From positions 1 through 32,770 of the forward strand of contig MU633651.1 in the NCBI GenBank assembly GCA_026770595.1: DNA of 32,770 nt, read 5' to 3'. The translations under genes were made by a program, and so were the position numbers. Below, piece after piece: positions 1 to 9,990 of the stretch. Under the pieces are notes generated by a model. That model was not told where the DNA came from. It made no database searches and saw only the letters and a program-made list of their open reading frames with translations. Each line of letters opens with the position of its first letter. The first letter of the stretch is position 1. The stretch is from Ochromonadaceae sp. CCMP2298. Taxonomy: Eukaryota; Sar; Synurophyceae; Ochromonadales; Ochromonadaceae.

Positions 1-187
1 GTGAGATTGAAACTCATAGTGAGAAATATCTCCTCCTCATCTCTAAATGAGTATTTTAGTGAGAAATTTTCTCAGGAAAGTTTGCAGGTGTAGGACCGTT
101 ATGTTGAATAGCAATTAAAGACCCATTTCGTTCCAAATTTGATCGGGGTCATCACACTAATGGTGGGAGGAGACCAAAGCGACAAGA

Positions 188-283
188 TGGAATTCCGTAT
201 AAACCGTGGACGGGAAAACACCCACCAAACCCGCAAAAAAGCTGGTAAATGACGACACCAGGATGACATAATAAGGAAGTTAC
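188..283 (+). repeat. left arm of long inverted repeat
   Basis: Begins TGGAATTCCGTAT and ends near GTTAC. Conserved blocks shared in reverse complement with 1392-1490 include GGAATTCCGTAT, ACCGTGGAC, AGCTGGTAAATGACGACAC and AGGATGACATAATA, in the same order and spacing. Confidence 0.85.
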
Positions 284-854
284 ATAATTTTCTAAGAGTA
301 ATTTACTACATTTATAAAACCTTTGCACATCTTCTGAATTGTGGGAGCGGCCTCGCAAGGCTCAGCTACCGCTCTGCCAGAAAAGTCAGGGTTTTGTGAT
401 CCATACTGTTTGTAATCTAACTCCGATAATCGTATTTGGTGAAGTTTCTCTTCGTATTTTAAAGTATTTTGACGTATTATATTGGGTATAACGTATTTTA
501 TACGTATTTTTGATTCGATAATCTTGCTTTTTTGCTTTTCTCTTCGTCTTTGTTCCGGCTTCATTTTGAATTAATATTATTGTCGGTCATTTTCGTAGTA
601 GGTGAGAATTGGAAAAGGCATCTCACGGATTTTGATGATGCTTTAGAAGGAAAAGTAAAGATGTTTTACGAAACAAGTACAAGTAGATCGGCTTTCCCGC
701 ACCATCACACCGGGATCGTCAGAGTAAATGAACCCTTAACGAAACCTTTAAAGTAAAGGTGGATATAAGAAAACCTTTCCTATAAAGGAAAAAATTCCTT
801 TTCTTTACTTTTCGACGGAGGCAGTTCTGGACATCCGGCAGCGGGATTTTCAAG

Positions 855-1004
855 AAAAGTAAAGGAATCATGTACTAATCCTTTACCGAGAGAGGGTTAG
901 TTCTGAAAATCCAGCAGCAGGGTTTCCAGAAAAGTAAAGGAATCATGTACTAATCCTTTACCGAGAGAGGGTTAGTTCTTGAAATCCGGCAGTGGGGTTT
1001 CCAG
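855..1004. repeat. 75-bp direct tandem repeat, two near-identical copies
   Basis: Copies 855-929 and 930-1004 differ at only a few bases. A degenerate third half-copy precedes them (about 819-854). Each unit contains a 28-nt hairpin, GTAAAGGA, 12 nt, TCCTTTAC, at 859-886 and 934-961. A third hairpin of the same design with a different centre lies at 1033-1060. Related partial palindromes of the same motif occur near 745-815 and 1113-1140. Confidence 0.85.
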
Positions 1005-1260
1005 ACCTGGGAGGGCTGCCGTCTTTCATTTAGTAAAGGAATAATTTACTTATCCTTTACTTTCTAAAATTTCTGTCCCTGACATTTAAGTTAACCCTTT
1101 CCAGACCTTTACTGAGTAAAAAATTCCTTTACTTTTTTTTACTCTGACAATGCCGGTGTCAGTGAACTGTAATACAATGTAACTTTCAATGAGGAAAAAT
1201 GTAACTAGCACATAGCCTGCCTGCTCCCGCACCGGCTTATCTTTTATTCGCCAACTTATT

Positions 1261-1332
1261 ATTAGTCGTAAATAGCAATATCAAGATTATTTATTAATCT
1301 GGAAAACCTCGATATTGCTATTTGTAACTAAT
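1261..1332. repeat. imperfect palindrome with nested stem
   Basis: Arms 1261-1282 and 1311-1332 are inverted copies with 3 mismatches in 22. The 28-nt loop contains its own short stem, AGATTA TTTAT TAATCT (1284-1300). The structure is AT-rich and sits inside the inverted-repeat element. Confidence 0.75.
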
Positions 1333-1391
1333 TCAAAAGATGTGCAGAAATTCAATTTATGAACTAAATTACTCTTTCAAAGGTATATAAC

Positions 1392-1490
1392 GTAACATAT
1401 CCTATTATGTCATCCTTGTGTCGTCATTTACCAGCTTTTTGGCGGGTTTTTGGCTTGTGTTTTCTAGTCCACGGTTAATACGGAATTCCA
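1392..1490 (-). repeat. right arm of long inverted repeat
   Basis: Read on the minus strand from 1490 it starts TGGAATTCCGTATTAACC and follows the left arm to GTTAC at 1392. It lies about 175 bp upstream of the start codon of the first gene, so the element reaches into that gene's promoter region. Confidence 0.85.
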
Positions 1491-1665
1491 CGGTTTAATC
1501 CGGTCGCTTCGACCTGAGGAATGTGATCCAAAAGGTGCAGTGCCGGAGATCGAATCATGCACTGTTGTGATGCTCCGTGTGAAGCAGTGATCATCGTTGG
1601 ATTCTGGAGCAGGGCCAAAGTCGCAGGCCACAGTCGCAATCCTACTCGCCAGCTGATTGCAAGTC

Positions 1666-2910
1666 ATGAAGTTCGTTGCAGTTCTTCTAGCCCTGCTCGG
1701 CTGCTCGCGTGGGAGCATCGTGACCCTGGGCGGCGGAGTGCCTTTTCGTGGAGATCCTGACAGGATCAAGAGCTTCGCAGATATGAGGAGCGGCACTTCA
1801 TCCTCCCCGCACCTCTGGTATTATACCGGTGTACTCCGAAATCCGTTGACCGGGAAAGAAGTTGCGGGCATCGAAGGTGTAGAGATCATCCAACCTTTCG
1901 GCCAAAGGAACACGGACCCGGATTTCTTGCGATGCTACATGTCCCAGAAGCTCTTCATGTACGTGGACTTCCAAACTAGGTCTGAACTGATCACGCAATT
2001 CAGAGTGCGACATCATTCACCATTGCGTGCAGTGAAGCCAGTGAGTGTGTTTACGGAGAAGGTCAGCATCAGGACTAACCCCGCAGGAGGTACAGCAGTC
2101 GATATTGAAATGCCCTCTGGGAGATTCATGACGACTAATAAGGTATCAATTATGGAGGCTGGTTCTAGTTTTGATCGCTTGCTCGGGCGGCAGAAGCTTG
2201 ACATCGTTCACTTCATGAGTGCAGCGCGCCGGCAAAATGTTCGAAAGTGGATTTCCTTTGGTCCTGGTTCGGACACAAGCAGTGGTCGCAGTCAGGAGTA
2301 CTACACAATGCAAGCAAAATCGGGCGTGGTTGCGGCGTTTGACAACTTTCTGTACCAAACACAAGTGGCTGCATCACGCCGCCTTCCTAAGGTTGGCAAT
2401 TTGATTGCCCCTCGAGTAGGCAATCGTAATTCCTCTGTGCCTCTGCCGGTATCTTCTTCTCAGCTGCCTCCTGGAGCTCAAGTGACCATGGCTTACCGCA
2501 GGTATGGGGAATGCCCCTCGTGGTTTTCTGTCGGGAGGTCTTGTGTCATCGAAGTTAAGGCGGGCCGCTACCCACTGCCGCGTGGGTATTTCTCGCGAAA
2601 TAAGTTCAGCCTGGCATCCTCAGAGCGTTCCCTCCTGCGCCTGCCTTCTCATGTCATCGACTTACTTGCGTCCATTGACAGTCACGCTCAGAAGGTTGCT
2701 GTCGTCGAAACGAATAGCAGCCCCACACCGCTGACAATGAAGGTAAGCTTATCCTCTTCCCTATCCGAAATACTTCCTAAACACAATCTAACTCCATGCT
2801 ATGCCCCATTTCCGCAGTGGTTTCGAGACCAGGATGATCCGCTGAGTTCCTTTCGACCCTGGCATTCGTACTTGAATCCCTTTAGGAGGGAACAAGGTAT
2901 GCGAGGATGA
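1666..2910 (+). CDS. secreted or plastid-routed protein of unknown family
   Basis: Two exons, 1666-2742 and 2818-2910, give 389 residues. The start is the ATG that opens a hydrophobic signal peptide (MKFVAVLLALLGCSRG). The 75-nt intron 2743-2817 (AG|GTAAGC ... CTAAC ... CCGCAG) is a multiple of three and has no stop, so the unspliced message also stays open; splice signals and loss of composition favour splicing. The mature part has a W-Y-Y-T-G ... L-T-G-K-E-V-x-G-I-E-G motif at about residues 45-70 and several conserved-looking tryptophans, but I do not recognise the family. No clear second membrane segment follows the signal peptide, so secretion and plastid import are both possible. The gene is tail-to-tail with the PX gene. 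Confidence 0.75.
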   Translation: MKFVAVLLALLGCSRGSIVTLGGGVPFRGDPDRIKSFADMRSGTSSSPHLWYYTGVLRNPLTGKEVAGIEGVEIIQPFGQRNTDPDFLRCYMSQKLFMYVDFQTRSELITQFRVRHHSPLRAVKPVSVFTEKVSIRTNPAGGTAVDIEMPSGRFMTTNKVSIMEAGSSFDRLLGRQKLDIVHFMSAARRQNVRKWISFGPGSDTSSGRSQEYYTMQAKSGVVAAFDNFLYQTQVAASRRLPKVGNLIAPRVGNRNSSVPLPVSSSQLPPGAQVTMAYRRYGECPSWFSVGRSCVIEVKAGRYPLPRGYFSRNKFSLASSERSLLRLPSHVIDLLASIDSHAQKVAVVETNSSPTPLTMKVSLSSSLSEILPKHNLTPCYAPFPQWFRDQDDPLSSFRPWHSYLNPFRREQGMRG

Positions 2911-2970
2911 GCATTCTACCTCCAACATCGGAGTATTATATGAATACGGCCATGAATAACTTTTGTACAA

Positions 2971-2976
2971 AATAAA
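2971..2976 (+). terminator. poly(A) signal AATAAA of the first gene
   Basis: AATAAA lies 61 bases after the stop codon at 2910, just before the opposite-strand signal of the PX gene. Confidence 0.6.
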
Positions 2977-3007
2977 TCCACTATGGAACAATTGATATGT
3001 AGTGGAC

Positions 3008-3013
3008 TTTATT
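3008..3013 (-). terminator. poly(A) signal AATAAA of the PX gene
   Basis: TTTATT on the plus strand, about 40 bases past the PX gene stop. The two convergent genes' signals are only about 30 bp apart, so their 3' untranslated regions almost certainly overlap. Confidence 0.55.
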
Positions 3014-3049
3014 TAATAGAGACATTTAGGAAAGAGCCATTTAGCTCCG

Positions 3050-4488
3050 TCAATATTCAGGTAAAGGCTGAGGAAGCTTGTAGCGGGTTGAACGGTCTGC
3101 AATTTTCTCGTCCGGCAAACATCCGTCGTGTGCAATCTTAGTTGTGGCACTTTGATCAGGGCCTTTGATAATCTTTCCTTCGATGGGTACTGCTGCTCTC
3201 TCTGGGCTCCATCCCAGGCCTAATGAGAAAATTGTGTTTTCCGAAGTGTAGCTCGCGGTTGGACTGCCTAGCCGTGAGTGAGGCGGAGAGGTAGTGCCGC
3301 TACTAGTGCGCGGACCAGTAAAGTGAAAGTTTTCGTCGAAGTCAGAGTGGCGCAAGCTTTCCTCGAAATTGTCGAAGGAGGGCGAGTTTACTAATCCCAC
3401 CAAGTGCGCATTGGTTGGTTGGTCCTTGCTTTTAATCCTGCTGTTCAGAAGTGCGTTGTCCGAAGCAACCCTGCCCAAGTCCAAAGGTGAACCGTCTGAC
3501 TTCAGAATTCCAATAGGGAGAAAGATCTCATTGCCGTTATCATCGAAGATACGATTTAACTTGACGCGACTAGCAGCTTTTATGCTCTCTCTGCTCTCTC
3601 CGCTTTCATCGCCCTCGGTGCCACTCCGCAACAGGCCGAACTGCTGCCCACTCCATGATAACTGATGCCGCATCTGTGACTCCTCCTCCGAGATTTCTGT
3701 CTCCATCGTATCTGAATCGCCAACGCTCTCTACCAACGCTGTCAAATCATCAGAGCTGTGTTTTTGTACGAGGTTCCTACTTGCGCCGTCCTCTCGCTGT
3801 GTCTGTAAATCTTCCGGCAGACCAGGTTGATGGCCATCACGTTCGTCTTCTACTTCGTTGACCATCGCTCTCTTCGGCATGCATATAAAGATCCAAAACG
3901 CTAGAGACTCGTTGCGAAACTCCCGAACTTTAACGAGAGCTCGCAAATATGCCTGCAACTTGCGTCTTCGGTCCCAGCAATAATTTTCATCGGAACTGTT
4001 TGTGGATATGGAGTAGAGGGCTAGTAGTCAGTCTATGACAGCAAAATGTGGAGGAATTCGCATGGGCAGTATTACCTGTTAAGCCAACGCTGCCTCTCGA
4101 ACCAGCGCTTCTCCGGCAACTTCGGCAGAGTGACACCGTACGCACTGTTTTCCCTCATGAGGGTAACATGCAGGCTATGAAAGTCCTTGTAGCGCTTGTG
4201 CAGAGTCCACTCCACACCTCGGCAGAGAAGCTGACCAAACGCGCGAGGGAAAGCAAAAGCATGTAGAAAAATAATGTTATCTCAAGATGCAGAGGGCTCA
4301 GAGGGTCAAACTTGACGGGATGGTGGCTTGCCTACCTTGATGAAGTACTGCGTGTGGCCCTTGTCCTCAATGAAGTTATGGCGTGTGATCGTAAGGGCTA
4401 TATGGTCATCTTCCTCCATCACATGTGTGCCGCTTGTAAATCGAACCCGCTTGGCAGTCGCGGGAGGATCATCATCGTCCTCGCTCAT
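3050..4488 (-). CDS. PX (phox homology) domain protein
   Basis: Three exons on the minus strand, 4488-4336, 4230-4076 and 3995-3050, give 417 residues. The PX domain (about residues 28-135) is only visible after splicing: a beta-rich start (HIALTITRHNF ... TQYFIK), the signature K-R-Y-K-D-F at 63-68, then P-K-L-P-E-K-R-W and R-Q-R-W-L-N, then the helix R-R-K-L-Q-A-Y-L. PX domains bind phosphoinositides, usually PI3P on endosomes, and this one keeps the RYxDF arginine. The remaining ~280 residues are acidic and S/P/T-rich, probably disordered, with no sorting-nexin BAR domain seen. The start at M-S-E-D-D-D is chosen because it directly precedes the domain; an in-frame ATG at 4695 would add 69 low-quality residues containing a poly-G tract. 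Confidence 0.88.
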
Positions 4489-4980
4489 TTCGCTGCTGGG
4501 GTGAGTAAATCGCCTGTCTAAGATTTGCTCACTCCAGTCGCATTCCAAGGACCAGGTTTTCCGAAAGCCACAGTCGGGCGATAACCGTGGCTCTTTATAA
4601 ATCCTTTGAGATCTGCGCGCTTTATCACCCCCCCCCCGCTCAAGCAGAACTGTATCTCCCAAAGGACTGCAATCTATTATCGCCCAAAATTCCATCCGAC
4701 TTGTTTCAGGGGAACTACTTTTCTAACGTGGGAACCATAAAGCCGTTAAAGTTTTGAGAGCCTTGAGTGTGGTCCCACACGGATCCGCCGCTGTTGGTGG
4801 CTCTGTTGCACAGTAATCCTGGATGCCACCCGTTAGGAGAGGCCCTGCTGTTATCATATCATCCTCTGTGGAAGCTCTCGACTTCGCCAGGGTAACTGGG
4901 GCCCCGACGGACAGTAGGTGTGCTTGCTTAAGAGTGCTCGCACCAACCCCTCCGCGCAGCGGTGTTCAGCACATGCAATT
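4489..4980. other. divergent intergenic region between the PX gene and the next gene
   Basis: About 490 bp shared as a head-to-head promoter region. It contains a run of 9 C (4629-4637), an in-frame 5' extension of the PX reading frame (to 4695), and a very short upstream ORF (ATG CAA TTA TGA at 4974) that overlaps the ATG at 4981. No TATA-like box was convincing. Confidence 0.5.
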
Positions 4981-6631
4981 ATGAACACTCCTTCCGAAGG
5001 CATCGAATTTACTTTGGAGGAGCTTCAAGCCCTCCAGAGGGCGGGGGATATCGTCTATCCTCTGAAAGTATGCTTCCTGTACGGTTCTGATGAAGCCTTC
5101 CACGCGTTGTGCTCCGTCGTTACATTTGGTAAAGATTTAGCTTCGCCCTCCAAGAGGATCAAGCGCGACGCGCGAATTGATCTGTACAATAGACTTCTCC
5201 GCTCGCAGCAGCCTGACCTGAAGAACTATACAGGGGTGAATCTTTCCTATTACGAGTTCGCGGGCGCGGTGCAGAACTTCAGCGACCGGTGGAGCAGCCA
5301 GTACCCATTCGACGAACTGCTGTCGCTGGCTTTTATAGTTGACGGGGAGGAGGCTGGCCAAGTTAGCTGCAATGGATTCAAAACTTTTATTGAAGAGGTG
5401 GAGCATGCTGGGCGTACAAATCCCTCCTTTCCGAAGGAAGCGCTGAATGCGTACTACGACGTGCGGCGGGAGAAGCTGTACAAGCATGCGATGACGGCTT
5501 TCGACAGCGTGGAGCTGCGCGACAAGTTAGCGTACCTTGCAGTCCTCGCCTGCCAGTTCCAGATGCAGCCACTGCATTCACTCTTCGAGCTTCTGGAAAT
5601 ACAATCGGAGAATCAGGCCGAGGACGTTGTGGGTTTCATCGTGCAGCTGTGCACAGCTGTCAACGAGCGGATACAAGAGGCGGCGGCTGCAGCTTCGCTA
5701 GCAGTACAGCAGGAAGAAGGAGCGCAGGTCGCAGAAGAGATGGCTCAAGAAAGATCTCCAAATGAGGGATCGAGCAGTGGGCACATGGATGGCCAACCGG
5801 CATCCTCTGTGAAGGATGCTAGTATAGGGGAAGACTCCATCTTCACTGCGGCGGTCAAGTACATAAATCATGCCGAGAACCAAGAAGCTCAGACTCCCCT
5901 TGCAATTAGCGACTCTGCAGACAGCGCAGTGAAAGTTCCCCTTCTGCTCAGCTTATACGTAAGTTCCCCGATGCCTCCCATTTATATCTGCATGTCTAAC
6001 CCATTTCTTTTTCCTCCAGTCGTTCCAGAACAAGGCGCAGCACCTCACCATGCAGCTGTCCCAAGTAGAGTCCCCTAATGCCGCACGTGACATCTCAGCC
6101 ATGTCAATGAGTGTGAGCAGGGATGACATTCTCTCCCAGCTGCAGGAGATGGAGATGGAAATACAGAGGGCCAAGGAGGTGGTCGGAAAAACAACTGCGC
6201 ATAGCACTGCCGCTCCTTCAGCCACCAAGCAGGGCTCCAGTGGAGTGGGGAAGAGTCTTCCAAAAGCACAAAGAGCGCCCCTGAAAAGCTTTGCTCGCCC
6301 CGACCAGGGTCTCGTGACGCCCCGGGGGCGCGGAAGCTCCGCGATGAACACCAGCCTCGACGCATCGGTCGCAACGGCCGGAACAGGCGGGCGCAGGCCT
6401 AGTATGCTGAGTGCGTCCTGTCCGACCAGTCCCATCGCGCAGAAGAGAACCAACCTGCGCATTTTCCGCAGCCCGCAAAATCACCAGATTCACAGGAATC
6501 GGAACAAGTTCAATGAGACGAGTATGACGTGGGCGCCGACCGGTGTCTCCGGTGGCAGGAACGAGCGGTTTCAAACAACGGTGGATCTTATGATCGCAAA
6601 GAAGATCAATCCTGTATTTTACAACTCATAA
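4981..6631 (+). CDS. conserved-looking protein of unknown function, EF-hand-like segment and coiled coil
   Basis: Exons 4981-5958 and 6020-6631 (intron 61 bp, phase 0, TAC|GTAAGT ... CCTCCAG) give 529 residues. The first ~240 residues are a compact, mainly helical region; one stretch (F-I-V-D-G-E-E-A-G-Q-V-S ... F) has the spacing of a degenerate EF-hand. Residues ~240-320 are an alanine/glutamate-rich linker. Exon 2 adds a short coiled coil (I-L-S-Q-L-Q-E-M-E-M-E-I-Q-R-A-K) and a basic, S/T/P-rich tail ending K-I-N-P-V-F-Y-N-S. A tail of this kind would suit a cytoskeletal or adaptor protein, but that is inference and no family is recognised. An upstream in-frame GTG is not used because the ATG context is better and this is a eukaryote. 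Two stop codons in a row close the frame. Confidence 0.8.
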
Positions 6632-7000
6632 TAATATATTTTTTTAAAGAGCCGTGTTAGTTATTGCTATTCCGGTATCCACTTAAACAAGTATCACGTC
6701 CTGGTCATGGCACTGGAACTCGTATCGTGTGCCGTATTCTTCTGCGTCTGTTGTTCGTGCCGTATTCTCGGTATTTGCAAGGAGAATACGCTCTGAGGCA
6801 GGAAGAGTACGTTCACAATCAAAAGACATAGGAGGAGCGGCTCTCACGATGTCGTCAATGCATCCAGCATCATTTATCTTGCTTTCCAAGGGCACTTGTC
6901 CACTGGCCCGCGCTTCCAATCTGCACCTGAGGATAGTACAGGATAGTACATCAGCACCTGAGGACTGTAGCTGGACTTGCACAAGCATCTGTACAGCGCG
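6632..7000 (+). other. intergenic region before the GCFC gene
   Basis: About 370 bp with no convincing gene; ORFs on both strands here look like chance frames. It holds small direct repeats: GTGCCGTATTCT twice (about 6728 and 6757), GGATAGTACA in tandem (about 6932-6952), and GCACCTGAGGA twice on either side of it. These are probably slippage products in the 5' region. Confidence 0.5.
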
Positions 7001-9897
7001 ATGTCGAAGAAAAAGGCCCTCAAGAACAAACTTAGCTTTGAAGTAGACGACGGGGAGGATGAGGGCGAGGATGGTAGTGTCGTTGAGTTGCGCAAGGGCT
7101 CAGCAGCTCGGAAGTTCAAGAAAATGCGGCAGGCACCAGGCGTGGCAGAGACTGTTGCTGAAAGTGCCGCCCAGCCAGCGACCACTGCTCCTCTAGGCGG
7201 TGCTTACAGCAAAGAGAGCCTAGCCAACCTGCGCGACCAACAAAGGTTCACGACTGCTCCAGAAGAGATTCACGATGCAGGATCTGCTCTACTGGAGGGC
7301 ATGGAGCTGACCGGCGAGGAGGCGGAGGCCTTGGAGGAGCTCGCAGAACGCAATGCGCTGCGCACAGCCAAGAGCGACCTGGGAGGCGACTACGTGTCCC
7401 TCAGCACCTCCTCCTTAGATATAGAGGTGATATTGAACGCTCGGATGAACAACAAAGCACTTCTGAGGGGCGGAGATGACATGCAGCGGGTGTACGCCAA
7501 GGGGCTCATGGAAGACAAGCCCGTCCGCGCAGAGATGGACTTGGAGCAGGACAACGACGAAAGCTGGGAAGCAGAGATCATCAAAAGGGGCGTTATTCAC
7601 CAGTCTGTGTTAGAGGAGCGGGATGTGATGGGGAGCAGGAGGGCGGCGAGCGCGCGTGCAGGAGCCGAAGACGTGGACAACGGAAGCCAAAGAAATGGCG
7701 GGTACGTGTCCGCCGCAGACCTCATACAGTTGGTTGAATCGGCGGTAGATAGACTTGGGGGCAGTAAGGAGGACGCAGAGCGCAGGCTGCAGCAGCTATC
7801 CGTCGATCTGGAGAAGTCGCAGCAGCAGCAGGTGGAGCTGAGGAAGTCTGTGGAGAGCGGCGTGCAGCGCGTGAATCTCGTCCAGGTGAGCGACCAACAC
7901 CTGCGCACAAACCTGCTTTCTTCCTCTGTTCTTCTCTGCGACTTGGAATCAGCTCAACCACTTCATTTCCCACTTTTCTCCCATGAATGTGCCTGCCTTA
8001 TCCCTCTGCCTCTGCCTCTGCCGCATTCTCCACATCTACCTCTTTCTACATCTACCGCTGCCTCTGCAGGACCTGCGCGGCTTCTTCGCCTCACTCGTGG
8101 GCATGCTGCGCGAAAAGACGCCCATCCTGGATGAGGCGCGTGCCGCAGTCTTCAAGACTGTACAGGAGCATGCCACCCTCGTCAGGCACAGTCGCGTGGA
8201 GGAGCAGGAGGACGAGATTTACCGCATCAAGCAGGTAGGTGTTGACGGGGCGTGCAGAATCCCGCCACTGTTTCGAATGCGTCCCTTATATCTCCTCTCT
8301 CACACTACGATCAGGCCGGCCTCCTGGTCTCCATAGGCAACTACGTCCCGTCCGCCATGATCGCCCCGGATGCAACAGAGGAGAAGGAAGACGACTTGGA
8401 CGAGTTCGGCCGGTCTCGGGGAGGGTCAAGCGGATCTGCCGTGGCGGGGTTGGTGCGGCGGGAGCAGCGCCGCAAGGAGGATCGCGTGCGCATTGCGGCC
8501 CAGCAGCTGAGCGTGAAGATATCAGTAGGCACGGCGCTGGACCACGCGGAGGTGGAGCTGTTCAGAGAAAATCGCATCCACGAGATTGGCGCCACGACTG
8601 GCAGAGGTAGGGGCGCGAAGCACGCACACGACCTCTTCGAGCTACTCGATACCCAGCGGACGCTCTACAGCAGCAAGGGTGTCGCGCAGAGCTGGGCGCA
8701 GAAGAGCGCCACTCTCCAGCAGGCGCTGTCGGCAGCCACTGCGGACGTGGAGCAGGAGCTGCTCTCAGTGGAGCACGTGCTGACTAAGCTGCGCGCCCTG
8801 AGGAGCGCCTTCCCTGCGGAGTACGACGCTGCGGAGGTGGACGTGTCTGCAACCGAGCTGCTGGCGCCCCTAGTGATGCTGGATCTGCTCGCAGTGAGCA
8901 CCGAGGCTGGCCCAGCAGAGCAAGAGGGGGAGACTGAGCAGCAGGATGACTGGGCAGCCCCCTCCAGAGGTGGCCTCGGGTCCCACAAACCCGCCCCCGC
9001 CCCGTTGGTGAGCGTGGGGGTCGCCCGTGTGTCTGTGCTGCAGCGGGGCTGGTGTACTGCGATGCGGCAGTCAACAGGGGCGGGGGGTCTCCTAAAACGA
9101 GTAAGTGTCCGTCTTCCGCCTGAGTTATACTTGTCCTCCTTCTTCTTGTCTCTCTGTTCCTTATCCTATAACCCCAGCATCCCCCTGCACCCCACTAATC
9201 CCCTCTATCACATGTATTCCTTTGTTTGTTCTCTCAGCTTGCCGCGCAGGTGCTGGTGCCGTGGTGCAGGGACTGCGTGCTGCCCACCCTGGACTCCTAC
9301 TCGCAGCAGCAGTGCCGGCACGTGTGCGCCATATTCAAAGACATATACCACCTGCTGAGCGGCGGCGCAGGCGGTACGGGAGGGGCTGGCGGGGCGGACC
9401 TGCGAGGCCTGAGGAGCACCGCTGAGGGCCTGGTGGGGGCGCAGGTGCAAGCCATCTGCCTGCCGCTGCTGAAAGGGACGGCATTTGAGGTGGTAGATGC
9501 AGGGGCAGAGGCGGGAGCAGGGGCGGCAACTGCGATGCGGGCCTTCTCTGTGAAGCAGCAGCACCGCATGCACCGCACGCTGCTGAACCTGCGCGTCCTG
9601 CTGGAGGGGCATGTGCTGTGCGGCAGCTTCACGGCGCAGCTGGCCTGGCGGGCGCTGCAGCAGTGCGCGCCTTCCTCCGCCACGCTGCTCAGCGGCTCTC
9701 CCACAGAGCAAAGGTACGCGCTAGATGTGTGTCGGGCTGTTGTGGCGGTGATGGAGGCTGCGCAAAGACAGGAGCCACGGGCGCCCCCAGTGCAGCTGCG
9801 GCAATTGACCCTGCTACTGCAGGTGGACTCCCCCCAACGAGAAACACTTTCACGCGAGGCGGTGGCAGGCGTTGTGGAGGTGCTGTCCCGACTGTAA
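7001..9897 (+). CDS. GCFC-domain protein (PAXBP1/GCFC2/ILP1 family)
   Basis: Four exons, 7001-7885, 8070-8234, 8315-9100 and 9238-9897, all joined in phase 0, give 831 residues. Family marks seen: an acidic N-terminus with L-S-F-E-V-D-D, the Y-S-K-E-S-L-A-N-L-R motif near residue 69, W-E-A-E-I-I-K-R-G near 188, a long coiled coil (~240-295), and C-terminal helical GCFC blocks, including L-V-P-W-C-R-D-C-V-L-P-T-L just after the last intron. Members are nuclear; animal and yeast relatives (with TFIP11/Ntr1 partners) work in spliceosome disassembly and intron-lariat turnover, and plant ILP1 was first linked to ploidy control. Fittingly, the genome is intron-rich. The start is the ATG opening M-S-K-K-K. 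Which paralogue this is cannot be decided by eye. Confidence 0.88.
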
Positions 9898-9926
9898 CCC
9901 CCAAAAAGCAAGAACATTTTAACATG

Positions 9927-9932
9927 AATAAA
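9927..9932 (+). terminator. poly(A) signal AATAAA of the GCFC gene
   Basis: AATAAA 30 bases after the stop at 9897 and 59 bases before the stop codon of the convergent giant gene. Confidence 0.6.
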
Positions 9933-9990
9933 TCTTTTATAACAGAATATATATTTTATCAATCACCCCATATACAGAAACAATGTATTA

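Larger units (their letters stand above)
188..1490. mobile_element. putative non-autonomous inverted-repeat element, 1.3 kb
   Basis: The two ends are long inverted copies of each other (188-283 against 1392-1490, about 85-88% identical by hand alignment with a few 1-2 base gaps). The interior has no credible gene. It holds AT-rich sequence, 75-bp tandem repeats, GTAAAGGA/TCCTTTAC hairpins and a 72-bp imperfect palindrome. This is what a non-autonomous DNA transposon or a large foldback element looks like. No transposase and no convincing target-site duplication was found. Weaker similarity may continue outward on both sides (around 140-187 and 1491-1530), so the true ends are uncertain. A simple inverted segmental duplication is the alternative. 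Confidence 0.6.

Noticed and set aside
859-1060. CRISPR-like array
   Set aside because: Only two to three units, repeats not separated by unique spacers, and the window is eukaryotic nuclear DNA.
188-1490. Inverted element as a full transposon with target-site duplication
   Set aside because: Flanking bases at 181-187 and 1491-1497 do not match, so no target-site duplication is claimed.
4489-4695. 69-residue N-terminal extension of the PX protein
   Set aside because: Open frame with an ATG at 4695, but low-complexity with a poly-G run and no link to the domain; the ATG at 4488 gives a clean start. cDNA would settle it.
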